A DNA stretch of 47,437 bases from Enhydrobacter aerosaccus (GTDB taxonomy: Bacteria > Pseudomonadota > Alphaproteobacteria > Reyranellales > Reyranellaceae), in contig CAIKZO010000023.1 of the NCBI GenBank assembly GCA_903832005.1, positions 1 through 47,437 on the forward strand. Direction: 5' to 3'. The position numbers and the translations under genes are program-made. The notes under the pieces are model-generated. The model was not told the DNA's origin and did no database searches. It saw nothing but the letters and a program-made list of their open reading frames with translations. This document shows positions 40,236 through 47,437 of this stretch, piece after piece. The stretch's first letter is position 1, and every line of letters begins with the position of its first letter.

Positions 40236-41641
40236 AGCCCGAGCTCTTTGAGGTCGGGCGCGCGGCGATGGAAGTCTGTCGCGTCCTGGAAGGCCTTGCC
40301 GAGCTTCAGCACGTCGCGCTCCGCGTAAGGCTTGCCGAGGATCTGGATGCCCACCGGCAGCCCGCCGGGATAACCGCTCGGCATCGACAGGCCACAGAGC
40401 CCGAGATAGTTGCCGGGCCGGGTCAGGAAGCCGGCCATCGGCGACAATTCGTCGACCTCCGACAGCGGGATTGGCGGCACTGCCATGGTCGGCGTGAGCA
40501 GCGCATCGTAGGGGCGCATCCATTCGGCGAACTCGGCCCGCCGCCGCTTCATGGCGCGCAGTTCCTCTGCGTACGAGCCGGGGACGAAATCCTTGCCGAG
40601 CAGGGCACGGGCGCGCACGCCATCGCCGATCGCCTTGGACTTGTCCTCGATCCACTTGCGGTGCAGCGAGAACATCTCGGAGGTCGAGATCGTGCCGGCG
40701 CCCTTCTGCAGGTCGAAGAACCACTTCGGCAGTCGCACGGCTTCGACATTGGCGCCGAGGCTCTCGAAGGTGCGGGCCGCCGCTTGCCACGCCGCGAGCA
40801 CGTCGTCGTCGACGAAGTCCGGCATCTCCTCGGTATCGGGCAGAGCGATCCGCATGCCTTCGATCGAGCCGCCCTTTGTCGCCAGGGTGAAATCCTCGAG
40901 CGGCTGGTCGAGCGTCGTGGGATCGCGCGGGTCCGGTGCGGCCAGCGCATTGAGCAGCAGCGCGCAATCCTCGACCGAGCGGGCCATGGGGCCGATCGAG
41001 TCGAGCGTCCAGGCGAGCAGCATCGTGCCGTGCAGGCTGATGCGGCCGAACGTGACCTTGAGACCAACCAGACCGTTGAAGGCGCAGGGGATGCGCACCG
41101 AGCCGCCGGTGTCGCTGCCGATGCCGGCCGGCGTAAGGCGCGCGGCCACCGCGACGCCGGTGCCGCTCGAAGAGCCACCCGGCGTGCGATGGGTCTTGAG
41201 GTCCCAAGGGTTCCACGGCGCGCCCATCAGCGGGTTGGTGCCCCAGCCGCCGAACGCGAACTCGACCATGTGCAGCTTGCCGAGCGGCACCATGCCGGCC
41301 GCCGTCAGCCGCTCGACGGTGTTCGAGGTCTCGGTCGCAACGCGCTTCTCCCACATCTTCGAACCGCCGGTGCCGATGCGGCCCTTGATGTCGCAGAGAT
41401 CCTTGTAGGCCATCGGCAGGCCGTGCAGCGGCCCGAGCGGAAAGCCCGACGTGCGCGCGGTATCGGCGGCGTCGGCCAGGGCTTTTGCCTCCTTGGCATA
41501 GACCTCGGTGAAGGCGTGCAGCTTGCCGTCCGCTTTCTCGATGCGGGCGAGCAACGCGTCGACGATCTCGCGCGAAGAGAATTTCTTGGCGGACAGGCCG
41601 GCGCCCAGTTCCGTCAGGGTCATGTCGTGAAGCTTGGTCAT
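40232..41641 (-). CDS. Amidase-signature family amidohydrolase
   Basis: 469 residues. The Ser-cisSer-Lys triad is visible: Lys80 in GLPMAYKDLCDIKG, the Ser cluster at 157-159 in PGGSSSGTG, and nucleophile Ser181 in GSDTGGSVRIPCAFNG. The fold and length match amidases and GatA-like proteins, but no GatB or GatC is present, and the C-terminal region (PMAVPPIPLSEVDELSPMAGFLTRPGN) is that of stand-alone amidases. The substrate is an unknown amide. Starts one base inside the SDR stop (TGATG), and its TGA overlaps the GST start. Confidence 0.88.
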   Translation of the reverse strand: MTKLHDMTLTELGAGLSAKKFSSREIVDALLARIEKADGKLHAFTEVYAKEAKALADAADTARTSGFPLGPLHGLPMAYKDLCDIKGRIGTGGSKMWEKRVATETSNTVERLTAAGMVPLGKLHMVEFAFGGWGTNPLMGAPWNPWDLKTHRTPGGSSSGTGVAVAARLTPAGIGSDTGGSVRIPCAFNGLVGLKVTFGRISLHGTMLLAWTLDSIGPMARSVEDCALLLNALAAPDPRDPTTLDQPLEDFTLATKGGSIEGMRIALPDTEEMPDFVDDDVLAAWQAAARTFESLGANVEAVRLPKWFFDLQKGAGTISTSEMFSLHRKWIEDKSKAIGDGVRARALLGKDFVPGSYAEELRAMKRRRAEFAEWMRPYDALLTPTMAVPPIPLSEVDELSPMAGFLTRPGNYLGLCGLSMPSGYPGGLPVGIQILGKPYAERDVLKLGKAFQDATDFHRRAPDLKELGL

Positions 41642-42396
41642 CAGTAGGTCGCCCTTCCACCCGAGAGATCGAACGCAGCGCCGGTTGCAAAGGTGCAGAG
41701 GGGAGAGGCGAGCCAGGCGACCATCTCGGCCACTTCCTCGACCTCACCGAAGCGGTTCATCGGAATCTTGGACAGCATGTAGTTGATGTGCTGCTCGGTC
41801 ATCTGGCTGAACAACTCCGTCTTCACCACGGCTGGCGCGACGCAGTTCACCAGCACGCCGCTCGTCGCAAGTTCCTTGCCAAGCGATTTGGTCAGGCCGA
41901 TGACGCCCGCCTTCGAGGCGGAATAGGCCGAGGCATTGGGATTGCCTTCCTTGCCCGCCACCGAGGCGATGTTGACGATGCGGCCCCAGCCGCGCTTGGC
42001 CATGCCGGGCGAGATCGCGCGGTTGCACAGGAAGACACCGGTCAGGTTGATCTCGATCACCTGCTTCCAGGCATCGACCGGATAGTTCGCGACCGTCGCG
42101 TTGGGTCCCGTGATACCGGCGCTCGCCACAAGGATGTCGGGCGGGGCGAGCTGCTTGCCGGTCGTTTCGAGGGCGGCGTTGATCGATCCTTCGTCGGTCA
42201 CATCGACTTCGACGGCGATCGCATCGCCCAATACCGTTCCAAGGGCGGCGGCGGACTGCCGGGCGCGGTCCATGTCGCGGTCCCATAGGGCAAGGCGGCC
42301 GCCGCCGGCGGCGATTTTCGCTGCGCAAGCCAGGCCGATGCCGCGGGCACCGCCGGTGACGACCGCCGTGCGCCCCTTGAACAGACCGTCTGCCAT
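41641..42396 (-). CDS. Short-chain dehydrogenase/reductase (SDR)
   Basis: 251 residues. The Rossmann loop TGGARGIG (14-21), the NAG-like ASAG, catalytic Ser145, Tyr158 and Lys162 in SAYSASKAG, and a VNCVAPAVVKTEL nucleotide segment mark a classical SDR. NAD(H) preference is suggested by the Asp of LWDRD after strand two. GGAGG upstream fixes ATG 42396 over 42408. It starts the SDR, amidase, GST operon and is divergent from the MoxR ATPase across 96 bases. Substrate likely a hydroxy or keto compound, not named. Confidence 0.88.
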   Translation of the reverse strand: MADGLFKGRTAVVTGGARGIGLACAAKIAAGGGRLALWDRDMDRARQSAAALGTVLGDAIAVEVDVTDEGSINAALETTGKQLAPPDILVASAGITGPNATVANYPVDAWKQVIEINLTGVFLCNRAISPGMAKRGWGRIVNIASVAGKEGNPNASAYSASKAGVIGLTKSLGKELATSGVLVNCVAPAVVKTELFSQMTEQHINYMLSKIPMNRFGEVEEVAEMVAWLASPLCTFATGAAFDLSGGRATY

Positions 42397-42492
42397 GGTT
42401 TCCTCCAATTCCTTGAATTATCTGGCGAATCCCACCATACCGGCGCGCCTTTCCATCCGCTACACTGACGACACAAGCGTCTCAGGAGTTTC

Positions 42493-43416
42493 ATGCCTTC
42501 GTCCAAGCCGGCGTCGATCGACGCCACTGTCGACCTGCTGAAGAGCGGTGAATATATCGCCGACCGCAGCCTCGCGACCGTCCTCTATCTGGCGCTGAAG
42601 CTGGGGCGCCCGTTGTTTTGCGAAGGCGAGGCGGGCGTTGGCAAGACCGAGATCGCCAAGGTCCTCGCCGCGAGCCTGAAGCGGCCGCTGATCCGGCTGC
42701 AGTGCTACGAGGGCCTCGATGTCTCGTCGGCGGTCTACGAGTGGAACTACGCCCGCCAGATGATCGAGATTCGCCTGGCCGAAGCGCAGGGCGTCCATGA
42801 CCGCGGCCAAATCTCGAACGACATCTTCAGCGAGCAGTTCCTGATCCGCCGGCCGCTGCTCGAGGCGTTGCAGCCGCATGCCGAAGGCGCGCCGATCCTG
42901 CTGATCGACGAACTCGACCGCACCGACGAGCCGTTCGAGGCCTATCTCCTCGAAGTTCTGTCCGACTTCCAGGTAACGATCCCGGAATTGGGTACCGTGA
43001 AGGCGGCCGAGAAGCCGATCGTCATCATTACGTCCAACCGCACGCGCGAGATCCACGACGCGCTGAAGCGCCGTTGCTTCTATCATTGGGTCGACTATCC
43101 GGACCTGAAGCGCGAACTCGAAATCCTGAAGGTGAAGGCGCCCGGGGTGAGCGAGCGGTTGTCGCGCCAGGTCGTGGGCTTCGTCCAGGAGCTGCGCAAG
43201 CTTGACCTCTTCAAGTCGCCGGGCGTCGCCGAATCGATCGACTGGGCAACGGCGCTGTCGGAGCTGAACACGCTCGACCTCGATCCCAAGACGATCAACG
43301 ACACCTTGGGCGTGCTGCTGAAGTACCAGGACGACATCCAGCGTATGCAGGGCTCGGAGGCGGCCGAAATCCTGCGCAAGGTGAACGCCGACATCGCCGC
43401 CCAGCCGCTGGGCTGA
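42493..43416 (+). CDS. MoxR-family AAA+ ATPase (CoxD-like)
   Basis: 307 residues. Walker A GEAGVGKT (45-52), Walker B LLIDELDRTD near 137-146, sensor region IVIITSNRTREIHDALKRRCFYHW and a C-terminal lid. MoxR ATPases work with VWA proteins in metal-cofactor insertion; CoxD with CoxE acts in maturation of the Mo-Cu site of aerobic CO dehydrogenase. The order here (MoxR, VWA, XdhC pair, molybdopterin enzyme) matches cox accessory clusters. The VWA gene follows seven bases after the stop. Confidence 0.88.
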   Translation: MPSSKPASIDATVDLLKSGEYIADRSLATVLYLALKLGRPLFCEGEAGVGKTEIAKVLAASLKRPLIRLQCYEGLDVSSAVYEWNYARQMIEIRLAEAQGVHDRGQISNDIFSEQFLIRRPLLEALQPHAEGAPILLIDELDRTDEPFEAYLLEVLSDFQVTIPELGTVKAAEKPIVIITSNRTREIHDALKRRCFYHWVDYPDLKRELEILKVKAPGVSERLSRQVVGFVQELRKLDLFKSPGVAESIDWATALSELNTLDLDPKTINDTLGVLLKYQDDIQRMQGSEAAEILRKVNADIAAQPLG

Positions 43417-43423
43417 TCGCTCG

Positions 43424-44674
43424 ATGGACGCGCTGCTCGACCAGCAACCGACTCCAGATCCACGCGAGGGCAAGCTCGCCACGAACATCGTCCACTTCGC
43501 GCGGACCTTGCGGACGGCGGGTCTGCGGGTCGGGCCGGGGCAGATCCTGCGCGCGGTCGAGGCGGTCGAAGCAGCAGGCCTCACCAAGCGCGACGACTTC
43601 TACTGGACGCTCCATTCGGTGTTCGTGAACCGGCGCGACCAGCGCGAGATCTTCGACCAGGCGTTCCATGTCTATTGGCGCAATCCGCGCCTGCTTGAGA
43701 AAATGATGGAAATGCTGCTGCCGCAGATCGACGTGCCGGCGGAGCAGGACAAGAGCAAGCAGCTCAGCCGCCGCCTGCAGGACGCGCTGCAGCCAGGGCA
43801 GGGCGAGGCGCCCAAGGAGAACAACGAACCGCCCGAAGTCGAGATCGAGGCGACCTTCACCGTGTCCGATCGCGAGGTCCTGCAGAACAAGGACTTCGAG
43901 CAGATGAGCCAGGCCGAGATCGACTCTGCCCTGCGCGCGATCGCCCGCCTGCGCCTGCCGGTGCCGGAGCGCAAGACGCGCCGCTATCAACCGGCCCGCC
44001 GCGGCCCGCGGATCGATTTCCGCGCCTCTCTGCGCCGGGCGCTGCGGCCGGAAGGCCTGACCGAGTTGCGCAAGCGCGAGCCGCGCCGCCGGCCGCCGCC
44101 GCTGGTCATCCTGTGCGACATCTCCGGATCGATGGCCCGCTACACGCGGATGTTCCTGCACTTCATGCACGCGATTACCAATGATCGCGACAGGGTCTAT
44201 TGCTTCACCTTCGGCACGCGTCTCAACAATGTGACCCGGGCGCTGCGTTATAAAGACGTGGATATAGCGCTGGCCAAGGCCTCGACGCAGGTCGAAGATT
44301 GGTCCGGCGGCACCCGCATCGGCCAGACGCTCCACGAATTCAACAACAAGTGGTCGCGCCGGGTCCTGGGGCAGGGTGCCGTCGTCCTGTTGATCACCGA
44401 CGGGCTGGATCGCGAGGGCGCGTCCGGGCTGGCCGAAGAAATGGAGCGTCTCCACAAGTCCTGCAAGCGCCTGATCTGGCTCAATCCGCTCTTGAGATAC
44501 GGGGCGTACGAACCCAAATCACAGGGCAACAAGGCGATGCTGCCGTTCGTCGACGAATTCCGCCCAGTCCACAATCTCGAGAGCCTGGCCGGGTTGATAG
44601 CGGCGCTGCACACCACCTCGCACGGCGGCGACAGGCGGCTGGCGGGATGGCAAACCGAATTGCGGAAGGAGTAG
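43424..44674 (+). CDS. VWA-domain protein CoxE-like
   Basis: 416 residues. The von Willebrand A domain begins near residue 225 and carries the MIDAS motif DISGS (Asp232, Ser234, Ser236) in VILCDISGSMARYTRMFL, with later metal-ligand regions in SGGTRIGQTL and LLITDGLDREG. The N-terminal half is the DUF58-like/CoxE helical region (VHFARTLRTAGLRVGPGQILRAVEA). It partners the MoxR ATPase to remodel a target enzyme. No signal peptide. The XdhC-like gene follows four bases later. Confidence 0.88.
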   Translation: MDALLDQQPTPDPREGKLATNIVHFARTLRTAGLRVGPGQILRAVEAVEAAGLTKRDDFYWTLHSVFVNRRDQREIFDQAFHVYWRNPRLLEKMMEMLLPQIDVPAEQDKSKQLSRRLQDALQPGQGEAPKENNEPPEVEIEATFTVSDREVLQNKDFEQMSQAEIDSALRAIARLRLPVPERKTRRYQPARRGPRIDFRASLRRALRPEGLTELRKREPRRRPPPLVILCDISGSMARYTRMFLHFMHAITNDRDRVYCFTFGTRLNNVTRALRYKDVDIALAKASTQVEDWSGGTRIGQTLHEFNNKWSRRVLGQGAVVLLITDGLDREGASGLAEEMERLHKSCKRLIWLNPLLRYGAYEPKSQGNKAMLPFVDEFRPVHNLESLAGLIAALHTTSHGGDRRLAGWQTELRKE

Positions 44675-44677
44675 GCC

Positions 44678-44998
44678 ATGAGCGACGCGCTGGAAGTGCT
44701 GGATCAGGTCGGCAAGTGGAAAGAGGCGGGCAAGGGCGTGGCCGTGGCCACCGTCATCGTGACCTGGGGTTCTTCGCCGCGTCCCGTCGGCAGCCAGCTC
44801 GGCGTCGACGATAGCGGCGCGATGGTCGGCTCGGTCTCGGGCGGCTGCATCGAAGGCGCCGTCGTCAAGGAGGCGCTCGACGCCATCAAGGACGGAAAGC
44901 CGCGCCTGCTCGATTTCGGCGTTAGCGACGAGCAGGCCTGGGATGTCGGTCTCGCCTGCGGCGGCAAGGTTCAGGTCTTCGTCGAGAAGGTGAACTGA
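44678..44998 (+). CDS. XdhC/CoxI-family protein, N-terminal-type domain (stand-alone)
   Basis: 106 residues, consisting only of the XdhC_CoxI domain: VATVIVTWGSSPRPVGSQLGVDDSGAMVGSVSGGCIEGAVVKEA, with the typical SSPRP and GSVSGGCIE motifs. XdhC-type proteins bind molybdenum cofactor, help its sulfuration and hand it to xanthine dehydrogenase- or CODH-type apoenzymes. In many proteins this domain is fused to a Rossmann domain; here it is a separate chain, and the Rossmann partner is the next gene, four bases downstream. Confidence 0.85.
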   Translation: MSDALEVLDQVGKWKEAGKGVAVATVIVTWGSSPRPVGSQLGVDDSGAMVGSVSGGCIEGAVVKEALDAIKDGKPRLLDFGVSDEQAWDVGLACGGKVQVFVEKVN

Positions 44999-45002
44999 GC
45001 CC

Positions 45003-45731
45003 ATGAAGATCGAGACGCTCGCAGCCCTGCAGGAGGCGCGTACCAAGCGCCGGGCCGTGACCTTGGCCACGCGCCTCAGCGACGCCGCGGAAGGGCTGAT
45101 CTATCGCGACGCGACTGCCGGCGAGTTGGGCGGCAACGCCGAGATCGTGGCGGCCGCCCACCGCGCGATGGAGATTGGCCGCAGCGAGACGCTCGACATC
45201 GGCGGGCAAAAGGTCTTCCTGAACGTCTACGTGCCGCCGCCGCGCCTCGTCATCGTGGGCGCCGTGCACATCGCCCAGACCTTGGCGCCGATGGCGACGA
45301 TGCTGGAATTCGACGTGACGGTCGTCGATCCGCGCGGCGCGTGGGCCACGTCGGCGCGCTTCCCCGGCGTGAAGGTGATCAAGGAGTGGGCCGACGAGGC
45401 CTTCCAGGAGATGGGCCTCGATGTCTCGACGGCTGTCGTCACGCTTACGCACGATCCCAAGCTCGACGATCCCGCGCTCGAATCCGCTTTGAAGTCGGAG
45501 GCGTTCTATATCGGCGCGCTCGGTAGCCGGAAGACCCATGCCAAGCGCAAGGAACGCTTGGCCGAAGTCGGCATCACCGAGGAGATGTTTGCCCGTGTGC
45601 AGGGCCCTGTCGGCCTCAACATCGGCGCCAAGTCGCCGGCTGAGATCGCCGTGTCGATCCTGGGCCAGATCATCGAGGTGCGCGCCCGGCGTCTAGGCGC
45701 CCTGGCCGCGCCCAAGGTTGTGGCTGCGTGA
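45003..45731 (+). CDS. XdhC/CoxF-family protein, Rossmann-type domain
   Basis: 242 residues. An N-terminal part (ALQEARTKRRAVTLATRLSDAAEG) precedes the XdhC Rossmann domain: PRLVIVGAVHIAQTLAPMA (GAVHIA in place of the common GAGHVA), VVDPRGAWA, VVTLTHDPKLDDPAL, YIGALGSRKTHAKRKERL, and GLNIGAKSPAEIAVSILGQI at the C-terminus. It supplies the nucleotide- and cofactor-handling part complementing the small XdhC protein. The next gene overlaps its stop (GTGA). Role in molybdenum-hydroxylase maturation follows from family and context. Confidence 0.88.
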   Translation: MKIETLAALQEARTKRRAVTLATRLSDAAEGLIYRDATAGELGGNAEIVAAAHRAMEIGRSETLDIGGQKVFLNVYVPPPRLVIVGAVHIAQTLAPMATMLEFDVTVVDPRGAWATSARFPGVKVIKEWADEAFQEMGLDVSTAVVTLTHDPKLDDPALESALKSEAFYIGALGSRKTHAKRKERLAEVGITEEMFARVQGPVGLNIGAKSPAEIAVSILGQIIEVRARRLGALAAPKVVAA

Positions 45732-47392
45732 AGTTCGGCGACACTCCGATCGACGACGCAACAGGGGCAATTCTCGCCCATAGCTGGCGTGCGAACGGCA
45801 TCAACTTCTCCAAGGGGCGAGTGCTGTCGGGCGAAGACATCGCCAAGCTGAAACTGGCGGGCGCCGCCAGCATCATCGCGGCACGTCTCGATCCAGACGA
45901 CATTCACGAGGACGAGGCCGCAGCGGTCGTCGCCCGCGCGCTGGCCGGCAAAGGCATCGAGAGCACGGCGCCGTTCACCGGTCGCTGCAATCACTTTGCG
46001 ACCGAAGACGGTCTTGCCGTGATCGACCACGAACGGATCGATGCGCTGAACGAGTTGGACGAATCGGTCACGGTCGCGACGCTGACACCCTACGCGCGGG
46101 TCACGCAGCGCCAGATGGTGGCGACGGTGAAGATCATCCCCTATGCCGCGCCGCGCGCCGCCGTGCAGCGCGCCCTCGAAGTTGCCAAGTCGGCCAACCA
46201 GCCGCTGATTTCGGTCGCGCCGTTCAAGCCGATGCGGGCCGGCCTGGTGCAGACCAGGCTGCCCGGCACGCGCGACAAGGTCCTCGACAAGGCGGTCGGC
46301 ACGACCACCAAGCGGCTGTCGTCGCTGGGCGGCAGCCTCGCCGGCGAACGTCGCTGCGCGCATGACGCAACGGAGATTGCCGCCGCGCTCCAGGAACTGA
46401 AGGGCGAGGGCTGCGATATCTTCCTGATCGCCGGCGCCTCCGCGATCGTCGATCGCCATGACGTGGTGCCGGCCGGCATCGAGCAGGCGGGCGGCAAGGT
46501 CACGCATTTCGGCATGCCGGTCGATCCGGGTAACCTGCTGCTGACCGGCGAATTCGATGGCAAGCCGGTGCTCGGTCTGCCGGGCTGCGCCAAGTCACCG
46601 AAGTACAACGGCTTCGACATGGTGCTGGAGCGGCTGGCCGCCGGCCTCCCGGTGAGGCGCGCCGAGATCGTGCGCATGGGCGCGGGCGGATTGCTGGCCG
46701 AGATCCCGAGCCGGCCGCAGCCACGCGATGACGGCGACGACGAGGGAGCTGGGCCACAGCAGGCGCCGAAGGTCGCGATCGTGTTGCTCGCCGCGGGTCG
46801 CGGCACGCGCATGGGCGGCCCGACCAAGATGCTGGTCGAGGCCAACGGCCATCCGCTGGTCGTGCACGCCGTCAAGGCAGCGCTCGCCTCGCAGGCGGTC
46901 GAGATTGTCGTCGTGCTGGGTCACATGGCCGACGAGGTACGGCCCGCGATCGAGAAGGCGCTGCCCGCGAAGGCGCGGCTGCGCTTCGTCACCAATCCGG
47001 ATTTCGCCGAAGGCCTCAGCACCTCCGTGCGCACAGGTATCACGGCGCTCGGCAACAGCGCCGATGCTGCCATCGTCCAGTTGGGCGACATGCCGGGCGT
47101 CACTTCCGGCATGCTCGACAGGCTGATGGCAGCCTTCAGCCCGGTCGAAGGCCGCTCGATCTGCGTGCCCACCGTGAGCGGCAAGCGCGGCAACCCGGTC
47201 CTGTGGGCGCGCCGTTTCTTCCAGGAGATCGCCCGCATCGCCGGCGACACCGGCGCCAAGCATCTGATCGGCGAGCACGCCGACCTCGTCTGCGAGGTCG
47301 AGATGACGGGCGAGGCCGCGATCACCGATATCGACACGCCCGAAGCGCTCGCCGCGTGGCGGGCCCAGGATACAAGTAGGGCCCCAACATGA
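45728..47392 (+). CDS. Molybdopterin-binding (MoeA/MogA-type) domain fused to MobA/MocA-like nucleotidyltransferase
   Basis: 554 residues from a GTG overlapping the XdhC stop. Residues ~1-335 are a molybdopterin-binding domain (ITLIAGASAIVDRHDVVPAG-like segment, then GMPVDPGNLLLTG and LPGCAKSPKYNGFD). Residues ~347 onward are a MobA/MocA-type transferase with the loop LLAAGRGTRMGG, VLGHMADEVR, and VQLGDMPGVT carrying the metal Asp. The C-half would attach CMP or GMP to molybdopterin, most likely MCD (CMP) as used by CODH-type hydroxylases. The fusion couples Mo insertion with nucleotide attachment and completes the maturation set. The stop overlaps the next start (ATGA). Confidence 0.87.
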   Translation: MKFGDTPIDDATGAILAHSWRANGINFSKGRVLSGEDIAKLKLAGAASIIAARLDPDDIHEDEAAAVVARALAGKGIESTAPFTGRCNHFATEDGLAVIDHERIDALNELDESVTVATLTPYARVTQRQMVATVKIIPYAAPRAAVQRALEVAKSANQPLISVAPFKPMRAGLVQTRLPGTRDKVLDKAVGTTTKRLSSLGGSLAGERRCAHDATEIAAALQELKGEGCDIFLIAGASAIVDRHDVVPAGIEQAGGKVTHFGMPVDPGNLLLTGEFDGKPVLGLPGCAKSPKYNGFDMVLERLAAGLPVRRAEIVRMGAGGLLAEIPSRPQPRDDGDDEGAGPQQAPKVAIVLLAAGRGTRMGGPTKMLVEANGHPLVVHAVKAALASQAVEIVVVLGHMADEVRPAIEKALPAKARLRFVTNPDFAEGLSTSVRTGITALGNSADAAIVQLGDMPGVTSGMLDRLMAAFSPVEGRSICVPTVSGKRGNPVLWARRFFQEIARIAGDTGAKHLIGEHADLVCEVEMTGEAAITDIDTPEALAAWRAQDTSRAPT

Positions 47393-47437
47393 GATTTGTC
47401 TATCAAAGGACCGCGCGCATCCTGCGCGCTCATGAGC
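47389..47437 (+). CDS. N-terminal fragment of the next gene in the maturation operon (runs off the window)
   Basis: ATG at 47389 overlaps the preceding stop (ATGA), the same coupling as upstream, and reads 16 codons (starting MRFVYQRTAR) to the window edge. Too short to assign. Its position makes it a probable further member of the molybdenum-hydroxylase set. Confidence 0.5.
   Translation, partial: MRFVYQRTARILRAHE

Noticed and set aside
1..47437. CRISPR array, prophage, toxin-antitoxin or anti-phage system
   Set aside because: No direct-repeat arrays, integrase, phage structural genes, restriction enzymes or defence-type gene pairs were seen. The patatin gene lacks the cyclase partner of CBASS; its neighbour is a GNAT.

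Overview
The window looks like a chromosomal segment of a GC-rich alphaproteobacterium. A PopZ/DUF2497 polarity protein, a family known only from that class, sits in the order pcm-like, tolC, popZ, valS. Bug-type (TctC) solute-binding protein, CaiB-type CoA-transferase, phytanoyl-CoA dioxygenase and aerobic CO-dehydrogenase-type maturation genes fit a metabolically versatile, soil-type member such as Rhodospirillales or Reyranella relatives. That placement is inference from gene content, not a phylogeny. Coding density is very high: no gene-free stretch exceeds 300 bases, and the longest (25219-25487, 269 bases) holds a perfect 16-bp palindrome. No prophage, CRISPR array, rRNA operon, toxin-antitoxin pair or biosynthetic megacluster was seen.

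Layout. 1-2.4 kb: the end of an IS3-family element has cut an alpha/beta hydrolase gene; a quinone-oxidoreductase-like enzyme, a carboxymuconolactone-decarboxylase-like protein and a SnoaL-like protein follow on the same strand. 2.4-10.3 kb: small housekeeping and accessory genes (OmpA-like protein, TetR regulator, patatin, GNAT, HAD, cupin, beta-hydroxyacid dehydrogenase, lipoprotein, MlrC-type M81 protein) and an MFS transporter gene broken by a frameshift. 10.3-11.8 kb: hisI divergent from a Zur/Fur regulator. 11.8-17.2 kb: a minus-strand run of sulfur and amino-acid genes (metC-like, sseA, alaX, rbsK-like, cysK, NUDIX). 17.3-17.5 kb: tRNA-Asn and tRNA-Cys. 17.7-23.2 kb: pcm-like, tolC, popZ and valS, with a strong terminator hairpin just before valS. 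23.2-25.2 kb: a Tat-exported FAD amine-oxidase-like enzyme paired with a small c-type cytochrome.

25.3-32.9 kb: a Crp/Fnr regulator, then a likely catabolic region. EamA transporter, CoA-transferase, thiolase-like protein and phytanoyl-CoA dioxygenase form a minus-strand operon, divergent from a Bug solute-binding protein coupled to a Rieske oxygenase. 32.9-42.4 kb: pyrD, an unrecognised secreted protein, parE, a YciA-like thioesterase, a DUF1007 protein with an EF-hand loop, another EamA transporter, a PrpB-like lyase, and a coupled SDR/amidase/GST operon. 42.5-47.4 kb: a tightly packed set of molybdenum-hydroxylase maturation genes (MoxR ATPase/CoxD, VWA/CoxE, two XdhC-family proteins, and a molybdopterin-binding/MobA-like fusion). 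The hydroxylase structural subunits are not in view.

Most of the window is ordinary housekeeping and metabolism. The best leads are the FAD enzyme plus cytochrome c pair (possibly a cytochrome-coupled periplasmic amine dehydrogenase), the thiolase-like protein without a visible nucleophilic cysteine in a CoA/oxygenase cluster, the diverged isoaspartate-methyltransferase-like protein beside tolC/popZ, and the palindrome upstream of the Crp/Fnr gene.
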